From: a bacterium
GTDB lineage: Bacteria > 4484-113 > JAFGCY01
DNA length: 64,000 nt
Assembly: GCA_020440605.1 (NCBI GenBank)
Contig: JAGRNT010000008.1
Span: forward strand, 120,319 to 184,318
Direction of reading: 5' to 3'
The position numbers were made by a program, and so were the translations under genes. This document shows, in pieces, positions 1-8,817 of the stretch. Position 1 is the stretch's first letter, and every line of letters begins with the position of its first letter. The notes below the pieces were generated by a model, which was not told where the DNA came from, did no database searches, and saw only the letters and a program-made list of their open reading frames with translations.

Positions 1-3000
1 CGATCTTGCGCAGGCCATTGCCACGGTTTACGTAGATGAAGCCGTCATTGTCAGCCGAAATGGTACCGTTGGGGTGTGCCCCATGATTGATGGACCAGAG
101 CTGGTTGCCAGCGGGGTCGAAACAGAACACAAGGCCTGAGCTTGCGCTGATGTAGATGTTGCCATCCGCACCGACAAGCGGGCTCTGCAACTGCTGCTGA
201 CCGATGCTGGCGGTCCACTTGAGATTGCCATTTGGTGTGATGGCATACAGGTTCTCGTCCTGGCTGGCGGCATAGACGGAACCGTCCCGGCCCAGGGCGA
301 TGCAACCGCGGATTTCATTACCGGTCAGATAGCTCCAGGCCAGGCTGCCATCAGGATTGACACAGTGGACCATGTCATCCCGGCTGCCGAAGTATATCCG
401 GTTGTTCATGTCGATCACCGGTCCACTGATGATGTCGTTGCCACTCGTATACGTCCACTTCCCGCTGCCGTCCGGATTCACGGCATGCAGTTTGTTGTCA
501 AGACCGCAGACGTAGATCGTGCCGTCGGCTGCGACTGCCGGAGCACATCTGGTAATGGAATCTCCGGTTGCATAGCTCCATGCCAGGCTGCCATCAGGAT
601 TTATGGCATAGAGGCTGTTGTCCTGGCTGCAGACGTAAATCGTACCGTCTGCTGCAATTGTCGGAGAGGACTGCACCTGATCTCCGGTTGTGAACGTCCA
701 CAACTCGTTGTTGGTCTGGGGACCGATAATGCCACTGTGGGCAATGCCCTGGGCATTCATGCGGAACTGCCCCCATTCACTGGGAGTGCTGAAGATGACA
801 TGCGCGGTGTCAACTGCACCATCATCATCCTTCACACGCACTGTCACATTGAAGAAGCCCAGCTGGTTGAACTGATGCGAGACAAGCGGATTACTTCCGA
901 TGCTCTCATAGTTGCCATCGCCGTCCCAGTCCCAGGCATACTCCACGATGGAACCATCGCTGTCCGTACTGCCGGAGGCGTCCAGATAGGCGATGTGCCC
1001 GACAGGGCCAAAGGGCTGGTCAATGGACAGCAGTGCGTTGGGTGCGTTGTTGCCAGGCACGGTCGCAGTCACTGTGAATGTATCCGTATCCTGCGCGCCA
1101 TCGTCATCAGTCACACGCAGCTTGGCAGTGTAACTGCCACCTGATGTATAGACATGGGTCGCACCCGTGGCATCGCCGTAACCGTCGTAGATTTCATCGC
1201 CATCGAAGTCCCATTCGTAAAGCACTATCGTGCCGTCCGGGTCATTGCTGGCCGAAGCATTGAAGTTGACTGTCAGGGGGATGTCACCGGAAGAGACATC
1301 AGCGCTGAGATCGGCATTGGGTGAAGTGTTACCCGGTACGTTGACCGTTATGTCAATCGTGTCCGTATCCTGCGCACCCGCATCGTCAGTCACACGCAGG
1401 GTCACTGTGAAGACACCTGCGAGCTGGTAGGTAAATGAATTGGAGCTGACGGAGCCATACTCCTCGTAGCTGCCATCACCGTCGCAGTCCCACTCATAAA
1501 GCACGACCGTGCCGTCCGGGTCGCTGCTGTTTGAGGCGTCGAAGTTCACCGTAAGCGGCAGGTCGCCGCTCGTGACGTCCGCCTGCAGGTCCGCCGTCGG
1601 AGAGTCGTTGCCGGGTACGTTGACGGTGATGTCAAGCGAGTCAACGTCAATCGAACCGAGGTTGTCAGTCACGCGCAGCGTGGCTGAGTAGATTCCGGCA
1701 TTCATATAGGTGAATTCGTGGGTAATGCCAGTGCCGTAGCTCTCGTAGGCTCCGTCACCGTCGCAGTCCCATTCGTAGAGCACGATGCTGCCATCGGGGT
1801 CCGCGCAGCCGGTCGTGTCGAAGAAGACCGTGAGCGGCAGGTCTCCGGATGTCGGGGTAGCAATCACGGTTGAGGTGGGTGGCAGGTTGACCGGGCCCTT
1901 GCCGAAGGCATAGGTGATGCCGCCGCTGCCTGAATAGACAGTGCCGTCAGGACCGATCACCGGGGTGGAGAACTGGGAAGCTTCGTTGACTGTCCAGATC
2001 ACGGATGCATCCGGCTTCAGGGCGGTGAGGTTGCCGTCGCCGTCAGCGAAGTAGATGTTGCCACTGGCGTCCACCGTCGGGCATGAATTGAACTGGCCGC
2101 TGCCGGTGTATGTCCACTTGAGGCTGCCGTCCGGATTGAGCGCAGTCAGTTCTCCCGCGCTGTCACCGAAGTAGATCGTGCCGTCCGCTGCCTGGGAGGG
2201 GCCTCCCGTTGCATCCCCTGTGGGATTGTAATTCCAGGCCTGGGTACCGTCAGCCTTGATTGCATAGAAAAGGCCTGCACTCACATAGAGGGTACCGTCA
2301 GGGCCGAGGCACATCTGGGCATTTACGGCGTCAGCTGTGGGGAAGGTCCAGCGCACACTACCGTCGGGATTGACCGCGTAGACGACATCGTCCTGGGTGC
2401 CGCAGTAGACAGCACCGTCAGGACCCAGCACTGGACAGTTCACGCAAGCGCCCGTCATGTCAAGGAACCAGCGGATGCTGCCATCCGGGTTGCGGGCGTA
2501 CAGCCTGCCGTCGAGATTGGCAAAGTAAATACTGCCGTCCGGACCGAGAACTGATCCCGCACGGATGTCACCTATGGTGTTCTGGAACCAGCGCTCCGTG
2601 CCGTCAGGGTTGATGGCGTAGAGGCGGTTACCCCAGTTGCCGAAGTAGACCGCACCGTCAATTCCGATCGCAGGCGAAGCGGTCGCTGTAGCGCCGGACG
2701 CGAAGCTCCAGAGCTCATTGCCGTACTTGTCATAGGCAATGAGTCCGCCGTTGTCCGTGATGTAGATGTTGCCATCAGCCGAAATTGCCGGAGTCCTGCG
2801 GTTCTCCTGGCTGCTGGGCATGGTGTAGCGAAGATTATCGGACTGGGACCCGATCCAGGGACTGCGGCCCGTACTGCGTGGATTCTGTCCGTTCATGCCC
2901 CACGGATGGGGCAGGTCGAACTCCTCATTGATACGCAGCATGGCGCTGGTGAAGTCCTGCAGGCCGTAGCTGTCAGTCACGCGCAGCGTCACGTTGAAGA

Positions 3001-5509
3001 CGCCGTGGTTGTTGTAGGAATGCTGGATGATGGGATTCTCGCCCACTGCATCGTAAGCGCCATCCCCGGTGAAGTCCCACTCATACTTGACGATCTCGTC
3101 GTTGGGGTCACTTGATCCGCTGGCGTCCAGTGTGACAGTCAGTCCTTCGTAACCCCAGCTCTCGCTCAGAGTGAGAACAGGTATGGGATACATGTTGTTA
3201 GTCGGGTTCACTGTCAGCGTGGTGCTGGCCAGGTCCTGCGCCCCCTTGTCATCCGTTATCCGCACCGTTGGCTGGAGGATACCGCTGCTCTGGTAGGTAT
3301 GGTAGATGAAATCGACCTCGCCATAGGTGTCGTAGTATCCGTCACCTTCGAAATCCCACTCGTAGTTGACGATGGTGCCGTCAGTGTCCATCGAAGCGGA
3401 GGCATCCAGAAGGATCCCCAGCGGCACAACGCCGGAGGACTTGGAGAGCTGCAGATCCGCCGTGGGGCTGTCATTGCCAAGCACGGAGACAGTCACATCA
3501 CTGCTTGCCAGATCCTGGGCACCGGCGTCATCCGTCACGCGAACCTTCGCACTGAAGACGCCGGGGCTGTTGTAGACATGGCTGATGCTGCTGCCTGAAC
3601 CGTAGGACTCGAAGAAGCCGTCGCCGTCAAAGTCCCACTCGTACTTGACGATGCTGCCGTCGAGGTCCGTCGAGCCGGATGCATCAAGTGTGACGGGCAG
3701 CGGGGCATCGCCGGCTGAAGGTGTGACCTGCAGATCCGCCAGCGGGCCGGAGTTGTCAACCGCGTTGACCTCGATCAGCAGGGTGGTAGTGGCCCGTGCG
3801 CCGTCCGTGTCCTCCACGCGCATCCGCACGAGCGGGCTGCCTGGCTGGCTGAAGAGGTGCTCAACCAACGGGGAGTCGGAGATTTCCTCGTAGGTGCCGT
3901 TGCCATCGAAGTCCCAGGCGTACTCGACGATGCCGCCGTCGCCGTCAGTTGATGCGGAGGCGTCGAATCTGACCGTCAGCGGGGCATTGCCGCTGCTGAC
4001 ATCTGACTGCAGGTCCGCGACCGGCAGCACGTTCGAGACCGGCACGCCGTCAACCACGATCGTGAGCGTGTCCACGTCCCAGGCGCCGCTGTCGTCAAGG
4101 ACGCGCAGGCGGGCATTGTAGACACCGCCCTCCATGTAAGTATGCATCGCGCCCGTGACGTGCACGATGTCGCTGTCATCCCAGACATCATAGGCACCAT
4201 CACCGTCGAAGTCCCAGCCGCCGCCCACGATGCTGCCGTCGAAATCCGTGCTGCCGCCGCCGCTGAAGCTGACCTCCAGCGGGGCCGTGCCGCTCGTGGG
4301 TGTCGCCATCGCTTCCGCCACCGGGCGGCTGTTGCCGGCGATCAGCAGGCTGATGCTGCCGAGCGCAACGGCTGTCTCGTCAGGGCCCGTGGCGCGTACC
4401 GCCGGGCGGATGATGCCCGTGGCGGAGGTGTCAACCTGCACGCTGCCCGAGCTGCTGCCGGTCAGGTCGAAGATCCCGTCGCCATCAAGGTCGAAGTCAT
4501 AGCTTTCCGCACCGCTGGCGGTGAGCTGCACGCTGTCATTGAGCATGCCGCTGGGCTGCTCGATGCTGAGCTGCAGCTCGGGCATTGCGCCGTCGAGCGC
4601 AGCCGCTGAGACCAGCTCGCTGAGTGGGGATTCATTGCCAGTGAAGTCAAGCGCGCTGACCCTGAGAAAGCGGCGCTCCCCGCTTGCGAGCTCCATTTCC
4701 AGTTGAGGGCTGCCCTGCAGGCTGTCAAGCTGCTGCACACCCACCGCATTGCCATTTATGAAAGGCTGGCTGTGGTGGTAGATTCGGTAGCCTGCCAGGT
4801 CCCCGGCGGGCACCGGATCCCAGTCCAGCAGCAGTCCGCCTGAGACGGGCTGCACACTGAGACCGGTGGGAGACGGAGGAGCGGCCGCGTCGGCGAAGTC
4901 TGCGGGATTGACACCGATCCCGACCACGTCGGCGGCGGCACCGTCATGCACCAGCACGCTGACATACAGGCTGCCGAGCGTGCTCGTGAAGGGCTCAAGC
5001 CGCGCCGTGGAGATCCGCACATGGTTGTCAGTGAAGGGCCCGTGCCAGAGCCAGCGGCCCGTGGCATAATCCGCGATCCCGAGGTAGTAGCCGCTGCCGC
5101 TGAGCAGGTTGGCATCCACACTGACCGCGCCTGGCTGCTGGGAGCCATAGGGAATGCGGTACAGCACGCTGCTGATTCCGCCGCTCGTGCTCTCGATGCG
5201 GCTGGCCTCACCGTTGTCAGTGACGTTGCCACTCTGGCTGAATCTGTCAACGCCGGACGTGAAGTCGCTCTGCTGGTTGATGCCGCTGGAAGAGCGAGCG
5301 GGTGCAATCCGGCCGTTGCCATCGAGCTGCTCCCAGGGCTGGATCACATCCCGCGGCAGGGCCGAGGGCCAGCTGGTCTCCGTGCCGTTGTCCTGCGGCG
5401 TGGCTGCGGGCTCGGCCGGCACAAGGCTGAACTGAGCGGTTCCGCCTCCGCATCCCGCCAGGGCGAGTATCAGCATCAACAGTGATGCTGAGGGAATCAA
5501 GTAACGCAT
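1..5509 (-). CDS. Giant PKD / PQQ-propeller lipoprotein (C-terminus beyond window)
   Basis: Partial gene: at least 1836 codons read without a stop to the left edge. It starts at an ATG at 5509, six bases after an AGGAG site. The N-terminus is a lipoprotein signal (LALAGC). Next comes a module of about 200 residues shared with four other proteins here (TGRWLWHGPFTDNHVR, then DVVGIGVNPADFAD) and a fibronectin-III-like domain. By rough residue position: five PKD domains at 390-865, a first PQQ-type beta-propeller at 870-1205 (repeats GPDGxxYxG...NPDGSxxW), four more PKD domains at 1208-1575, and a second PQQ-type propeller from 1580 to the edge. The PKD-then-propeller block is therefore internally duplicated. 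PKD and PQQ-like repeats normally mediate extracellular binding or scaffolding; no catalytic motif was seen. It is probably an outer-surface or secreted protein; the ligand is unknown. The closest relative in the window is 47850-50888. Confidence 0.9.
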   Translation of the reverse strand, partial: MRYLIPSASLLMLILALAGCGGGTAQFSLVPAEPAATPQDNGTETSWPSALPRDVIQPWEQLDGNGRIAPARSSSGINQQSDFTSGVDRFSQSGNVTDNGEASRIESTSGGISSVLYRIPYGSQQPGAVSVDANLLSGSGYYLGIADYATGRWLWHGPFTDNHVRISTARLEPFTSTLGSLYVSVLVHDGAAADVVGIGVNPADFADAAAPPSPTGLSVQPVSGGLLLDWDPVPAGDLAGYRIYHHSQPFINGNAVGVQQLDSLQGSPQLEMELASGERRFLRVSALDFTGNESPLSELVSAAALDGAMPELQLSIEQPSGMLNDSVQLTASGAESYDFDLDGDGIFDLTGSSSGSVQVDTSATGIIRPAVRATGPDETAVALGSISLLIAGNSRPVAEAMATPTSGTAPLEVSFSGGGSTDFDGSIVGGGWDFDGDGAYDVWDDSDIVHVTGAMHTYMEGGVYNARLRVLDDSGAWDVDTLTIVVDGVPVSNVLPVADLQSDVSSGNAPLTVRFDASASTDGDGGIVEYAWDFDGNGTYEEISDSPLVEHLFSQPGSPLVRMRVEDTDGARATTTLLIEVNAVDNSGPLADLQVTPSAGDAPLPVTLDASGSTDLDGSIVKYEWDFDGDGFFESYGSGSSISHVYNSPGVFSAKVRVTDDAGAQDLASSDVTVSVLGNDSPTADLQLSKSSGVVPLGILLDASASMDTDGTIVNYEWDFEGDGYYDTYGEVDFIYHTYQSSGILQPTVRITDDKGAQDLASTTLTVNPTNNMYPIPVLTLSESWGYEGLTVTLDASGSSDPNDEIVKYEWDFTGDGAYDAVGENPIIQHSYNNHGVFNVTLRVTDSYGLQDFTSAMLRINEEFDLPHPWGMNGQNPRSTGRSPWIGSQSDNLRYTMPSSQENRRTPAISADGNIYITDNGGLIAYDKYGNELWSFASGATATASPAIGIDGAVYFGNWGNRLYAINPDGTERWFQNTIGDIRAGSVLGPDGSIYFANLDGRLYARNPDGSIRWFLDMTGACVNCPVLGPDGAVYCGTQDDVVYAVNPDGSVRWTFPTADAVNAQMCLGPDGTLYVSAGLFYAIKADGTQAWNYNPTGDATGGPSQAADGTIYFGDSAGELTALNPDGSLKWTYTGSGQFNSCPTVDASGNIYFADGDGNLTALKPDASVIWTVNEASQFSTPVIGPDGTVYSGSGGITYAFGKGPVNLPPTSTVIATPTSGDLPLTVFFDTTGCADPDGSIVLYEWDCDGDGAYESYGTGITHEFTYMNAGIYSATLRVTDNLGSIDVDSLDITVNVPGNDSPTADLQADVTSGDLPLTVNFDASNSSDPDGTVVLYEWDCDGDGSYEEYGSVSSNSFTYQLAGVFTVTLRVTDDAGAQDTDTIDITVNVPGNTSPNADLSADVSSGDIPLTVNFNASASNDPDGTIVLYEWDFDGDEIYDGYGDATGATHVYTSGGSYTAKLRVTDDDGAQDTDTFTVTATVPGNNAPNALLSIDQPFGPVGHIAYLDASGSTDSDGSIVEYAWDWDGDGNYESIGSNPLVSHQFNQLGFFNVTVRVKDDDGAVDTAHVIFSTPSEWGQFRMNAQGIAHSGIIGPQTNNELWTFTTGDQVQSSPTIAADGTIYVCSQDNSLYAINPDGSLAWSYATGDSITRCAPAVAADGTIYVCGLDNKLHAVNPDGSGKWTYTSGNDIISGPVIDMNNRIYFGSRDDMVHCVNPDGSLAWSYLTGNEIRGCIALGRDGSVYAASQDENLYAITPNGNLKWTASIGQQQLQSPLVGADGNIYISASSGLVFCFDPAGNQLWSINHGAHPNGTISADNDGFIYVNRGNGLRKI

Positions 5510-5865
5510 TGCTCTCTCCTGCTTCTGATTTGGCCTATCTGAGGCCGCAGGCCGGGCCTGGCGGAGGAAGCACGCCCTGGGCGGGCATGTCAGCTGTCCG
5601 TTGCAAGCTCCTGGTCCGCAGGACAGCAAGCTCTCATCATCAGGAAAGCAGAGAGAATCCACCGACAGGGCTCAAACGCCTGTCCGGATGCAGTGGAAGA
5701 ATGTTTCCACCAACACCTACGGGAAGAGCCTAGCAGATGCAGGGGAATGCCAGTGGCAGGATCATGGGATTCCGCGAAAACACACATGCGTTTCCACATC
5801 TGCGTTGGTCTGGGGAATGCCCGCTCGCTATCGCGATCCGTGCGCGGACGGGCATCCGGCGCGGT
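5510..5865. other. Non-coding spacer
   Basis: This 356-bp spacer separates the giant lipoprotein gene from the rpmB terminator. It should contain the lipoprotein promoter, but no convincing -35/-10 pair was found. Short overlapping reading frames on both strands have no recognisable product. Confidence 0.5.
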
Positions 5866-5896
5866 AAAAAAAGCTCACCCAGGGGACGGGTGAGCT
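5866..5896 (-). terminator. Rho-independent terminator of rpmB
   Basis: On the minus strand a perfect 9-bp stem (AGCTCACCC / GGGTGAGCT) with a 7-base loop is followed directly by a run of seven T. It lies 26 bp past the rpmB stop codon, in the right orientation to end that transcript. Confidence 0.9.
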
Positions 5897-5922
5897 AGGA
5901 GGGTTGAGATGAAAGGGGATAG

Positions 5923-6117
5923 CTAGTTTTTGGGGCTGCGGTTCAGGGTGCGCAGAGCCTTGGCGCACATCTTGACCCGCTTCTTGCGGCCGAACTTGTC
6001 CACCAGGGTCACCTGGATCAGATTCGGCTGCCACTTGCGGCGCGTATGACGCTGAGAGTGGGAGACATTGTTCCCGCTCATCGCGCGCTTTCCGGTTACA
6101 GAGCAAACTCTTGACAT
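5923..6117 (-). CDS. rpmB: 50S ribosomal protein L28
   Basis: The 64-residue product has the L28 signature: N-terminal [20 protein letters not shown], then [13 protein letters not shown] and a basic tail ending in [10 protein letters not shown]28 is a small basic protein of the large ribosomal subunit. I chose the ATG at 6117 rather than an upstream in-frame start because it restores the usual L28 N-terminus and has GGAG seven bases upstream. The gene is monocistronic, with a near-consensus promoter at 6258-6286 and a strong terminator at 5866-5896. The implied 5' leader is about 135 nt and contains small inverted repeats (such as GGGACTGCGTCCC); I do not recognise them as a known regulatory RNA. 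Confidence 0.95.
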   Translation of the reverse strand: MSRVCSVTGKRAMSGNNVSHSQRHTRRKWQPNLIQVTLVDKFGRKKRVKMCAKALRTLNRSPKN

Positions 6118-6257
6118 ATCAGATCTCCAGGGGGGTTCCACGATACCGGGACGCAGTCCCGGACAGTCCGCCTTCAGAATTTCGCCTTGCTACTTTTCCT
6201 CAGTGAGAACGGCCAGCCGCTCTCAGTTGGGCTCCACATGGAGCACCCCGTGACGGT

Positions 6258-6286
6258 AGTATAGCTGAGTGGAGCAGGGCTGTCAA
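6258..6286 (-). promoter_or_regulatory. Sigma-70-type promoter of rpmB
   Basis: On the minus strand TTGACA is separated by 17 bp from TATACT: a consensus -35 and a one-mismatch -10. It lies upstream of rpmB with nothing else between them. Confidence 0.85.
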
Positions 6287-6313
6287 TAGGCAGGACTGAA
6301 ATCCCGCACAGTG

Positions 6314-7444
6314 TCAGTTTCGTTCCCGGCGCTGCATCAGGAACAGGCCCACCGAGCTGATCAGCAGGTTCGGCAGCCAGGCCCCGAGCAGTGGTGGCAA
6401 CACCCCGCTGGCCCCCATCTTCTGGCAGACACTGAGGAGCACGTAGTATACCATCACAATCAGGAGCGCCAGGCCCATCCCCATGCTGGTCGAGCTGCGC
6501 TGGGGCAGGATCGAGAGCGGCACGGCGATGATGATGAACACCAGCGGCGTGAAGGGAATGGCGTACTTGGAATAGAGCTTGGTGCGGATGTCCAGCACCT
6601 GCTTGCCATTGGGATCCGCCCCCGCTGCTTTTTCCTCATTGAGCAGGCGCATCAGCTGCACGATGCGCAGGTTCTCCACGTCCTGCTTGCGCATCCGCAG
6701 GCTCTCGGGCGAAATGTCGAGATTGCCGATGCGCATCTCCGCCATGCTGCCCGTCACCATCCCCGCCTCGCCGGTATCCGGGTTGCTGAGGTAATAGGTC
6801 TGCAGGCGGCGGAAGATCCAGGTGCTGCCCTCCCACTCCGCCTCATCGGCGATGATCAGCTGGTCGCGGGTGTGGTCATCGGGGTCGCGCTGCAGCAGGA
6901 TCACGTTGTAGAGCTTGCTGCCTTCGCTGTCATCCGCCACGAGCAGCCAGCGCAGCACGCCGTCCTCATACTTCGGCTGGTTGATCGCGCCCATCTTCAC
7001 ACCGCTGGCCCCGCCGGAAAGCAGGCTGTTCTTGAGGTTGCGCAGGCTTTCGAGGCCCCAAGGCACGACGGTTTCATTGCCGAGGAAGGTCAGGCCGGAG
7101 AGGAAGGCCCCCGCGATGAAGTAGGGCGCGAGCACGCGGTAGAGGCTGACCCCGCAGGCCCGCAGCGCCGTGACCTGCAGCTCGCTGTTGAGCTTGCCCA
7201 TGCTGATCAGCACACCGAGCAGAACGCCCATCGGGATCGAGAGGATCACGAACTGCGGCGCGGCGTAGATCAGCATCTTCAAGAGCACGCCGGAGGGCAC
7301 GTTGTACTTGATGATGAACTTCAGTGATTCCTGAAGCACGACCACCACGATCGTGAGCATGGAGAACATCCCGACGCCGAAGAAGAAGGGAGCATACAGC
7401 TCCGAGAGGATCAGTTTGTCCACTTTGCGCAGGGAGGAGAACAC
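6314..7444 (-). CDS. LptF/LptG family (YjgP/YjgQ) permease
   Basis: This is an inner-membrane component of the lipopolysaccharide export (Lpt) ABC transporter. N-terminal hydrophobic helices (LYAPFFFGVGMFSMLTIVVV, and the next around IPMGVLLGVLISM) are followed by a large periplasmic region and C-terminal helices (FIIIAVPLSIL ... LLIVMVYYVLLSVCQKM), which is the LptF/G layout. A GTG at 7444 gives 376 residues, close to family size, and a start just before the first helix. A perfect TATAAT lies 7 bp before that GTG, so the mRNA may be leaderless. An in-frame TTG at 7498 would add 18 residues but has no Shine-Dalgarno. Whether it is LptF or LptG cannot be settled here, and no partner permease is adjacent. 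Its presence implies an outer membrane with LPS. Confidence 0.88.
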   Translation of the reverse strand: MFSSLRKVDKLILSELYAPFFFGVGMFSMLTIVVVVLQESLKFIIKYNVPSGVLLKMLIYAAPQFVILSIPMGVLLGVLISMGKLNSELQVTALRACGVSLYRVLAPYFIAGAFLSGLTFLGNETVVPWGLESLRNLKNSLLSGGASGVKMGAINQPKYEDGVLRWLLVADDSEGSKLYNVILLQRDPDDHTRDQLIIADEAEWEGSTWIFRRLQTYYLSNPDTGEAGMVTGSMAEMRIGNLDISPESLRMRKQDVENLRIVQLMRLLNEEKAAGADPNGKQVLDIRTKLYSKYAIPFTPLVFIIIAVPLSILPQRSSTSMGMGLALLIVMVYYVLLSVCQKMGASGVLPPLLGAWLPNLLISSVGLFLMQRRERN

Positions 7445-7887
7445 CGCGCTGATTATAGACGGTCGGTTCCGGCTAAATCCGGCCGTGGGCGGGAACAAAG
7501 CGCGCTGACGGCGTGTCTATGTTCACAGCTACCGGTTGATGTACCTTGGGGGTAAGAGTATGAGACGGCTGAAAGCAAACTGGTGTCAGGCGTTGAATAC
7601 CCGGCGGTCATGCGGACGGGGCTGACGAAGTTCCGTCATCCACCAACCAACGACCCACACCCACCCACCCACCAACCAGTAAGGCAATCGCCTTCGGATC
7701 TCGTGCGTGGCCGCCGCCCCCGACTCCGGTAGCTGAGGGGAGCTACCTACTTCAGCAGTAGCAGAATCGCCAGTGGACAGATGTCAGACTTCAGACATCA
7801 GATGACTAGCTTAAGGCATCAATACAGCCGGGGAACCCGACTGACCCTGAGAACTCCTGCTGTAAGCCATCCCGGAATAATCACGTT
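7445..7887. other. Non-coding spacer with C/A-rich simple repeat
   Basis: No gene is supported here. Positions 7639-7682 are a low-complexity tract built from CCAACC, CCCACC and ACCCACC words. At 7731-7752 a GTAGCT...AGCTAC hairpin precedes a CTACTTCAGCAG word also found near other hairpin modules. Around 7780-7810 there is a GATGTCAGAC/CAGACATC palindromic word. Confidence 0.5.
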
Positions 7888-8109
7888 ATGTCTGACGACA
7901 ATCCCATAGCCCTGAAGCCGGAAATCATCCTGGATGCTGATGGCAGGCCGCGTTCCGTACTGCTGAGCATCGAGGAGTATGAAGCCCTGCTGGAACTGCT
8001 GGAGGATGTACGGGATTCCATCACATTTGACACTGCCGTGGAGCATTCCAGCGGACTGCGGGATCTTGAGGATGTGCTCGCCGACATGAGGAAAGACGGC
8101 TTGTTGTGA
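7888..8109 (+). CDS. Phd/YefM-like antitoxin, apparently without a toxin
   Basis: The 73-residue protein contains ILDADGRPRSVLLSIEEYEAL, which resembles the core of Phd/YefM antitoxins, whose N-terminal fold binds operator DNA and whose C-terminal tail neutralises a toxin. The acidic C-terminal tail (LRDLEDVLADMRKDGLL) fits. No toxin gene follows: the next several hundred bases are AT-rich and hold only a broken frame on the opposite strand. It may be an orphan antitoxin or the remnant of a toxin-antitoxin pair. There is no good Shine-Dalgarno; AATAAT lies six bases before the ATG. The family call rests on a short conserved segment and is moderate. Confidence 0.6.
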   Translation: MSDDNPIALKPEIILDADGRPRSVLLSIEEYEALLELLEDVRDSITFDTAVEHSSGLRDLEDVLADMRKDGLL

Positions 8110-8140
8110 TTCAGAATTCCAGTTTTCTTAGCACGCTGTA

Positions 8141-8500
8141 CTAACTGATTTGGTAGATGTATTCTGCCAGATCTTTGGCGAGCTTGCGGGTCTGCCAGAA
8201 TTTCTTAAAGTAAGCTTGGCGCTCTTCTTTGTGAGGATATGTACGGAAAAGGATATGCGTGAGCTCAGAATAACCATCAAGTACCCAACAAGGAATCTGA
8301 GTGAAGGCAGAGGCCACATTTTTGATTTGTGAACTATTGTGTGAATAAGCGTGAAAAGATTTTCTTGAGAATTGTACTTAACTGTGTAGTGGACAAACAC
8401 TTAACAGCGCTTCAAAATAATTTTCGTGAAACAGCAATTCAGGATAATCTTCACGTTTGTGTAGCATTTGTTTAAATGATGAACTAGCTATTTCTGACTG
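8141..8500 (-). pseudogene. Broken reading frame with an in-frame stop
   Basis: One minus-strand frame reads through this AT-rich stretch with protein-like composition and a single TAA at 8378-8380. Upstream of the stop it reads (excerpt) KQMLHKREDYPELLFHENYF. Downstream it continues in the same frame for 78 codons, including PCWVLDGYSELTHILFRTYP and ending AKDLAEYIYQIS at the TAG at 8141. No start codon with a ribosome site is visible, and the 5' end runs into the terminator hairpin at 8511-8554. I do not recognise the family. The base composition is unlike neighbouring genes, which suggests a decayed, horizontally acquired gene. A sequencing error at the TAA is possible. Confidence 0.45.
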
Positions 8501-8510
8501 GAAGATGTAT

Positions 8511-8554
8511 AAAAAGACCGGACGACCGCCTCAACCACGATTTAGTCGTCCGGT
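8511..8554 (-). terminator. Hairpin with T-run on the minus strand
   Basis: A perfect 10-bp stem (ACCGGACGAC / GTCGTCCGGT) with an 18-base loop is followed on the minus strand by CTTTTT. It would stop leftward transcription from the small unit at 8560-8820. On the plus strand the same hairpin would be at the 5' end of that unit's leader. Confidence 0.6.
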
Positions 8555-8599
8555 TATCTTAAATCCATCGCGACGGGAAGTTTCCCGTCGGAGGATACT

Positions 8600-8758
8600 A
8601 TGAGTTTTAAACAATTGAACTTGCCTTTGCCTGGGCTAATTTCCAGAGCGGGCAAAAGGCTCAAGCTGCTTCGCGACCCTGTCGCCGGTCGCGATCTGGC
8701 AAACTGGCGGCATCATGGGACGATCCCTCCAGATCCTCCAGCTCGGAAACCCGAGTAG
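8600..8758 (+). CDS. Predicted 52-residue small protein (possibly a structured RNA instead)
   Basis: A 52-codon frame starts at an ATG five bases after a perfect GGAGG and ends 33 bp before a strong terminator, so it has the layout of a short monocistronic gene. The product begins MSFKQLNLPLPGLISRAGKR, is basic in the middle and ends in a proline-rich tail (IPPDPPARKPE). I do not recognise it. The leader contains CGACGGGAA-GTT-TTCCCGTCG next to the ribosome site. The coding part is itself rich in inverted repeats (GCGACC...GGTCGC, CTCGG...CCGAG, AGCCAG...CTGGCT). A structured non-coding RNA spanning about 8515-8816 is therefore an equally serious alternative. Confidence 0.45.
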   Translation: MSFKQLNLPLPGLISRAGKRLKLLRDPVAGRDLANWRHHGTIPPDPPARKPE

Positions 8759-8791
8759 CACCACAAGCCAGCGGCTCAACTGGCTTCACTG

Positions 8792-8817
8792 GGGACCTGG
8801 CAACAGGTCCCTTTTTA
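8792..8817 (+). terminator. Rho-independent terminator
   Basis: GGGACCTG, a GCAA tetraloop and CAGGTCCC are followed by TTTTT: a perfect 8-bp stem ending the short plus-strand unit at 8515-8816. Confidence 0.9.

Noticed and set aside
6311..7327. Plus-strand frame of 338 codons opposite the LptF/LptG gene
   Set aside because: The minus strand has the helices and family pattern of an Lpt permease; the plus frame is an H/Q/E-rich shadow.
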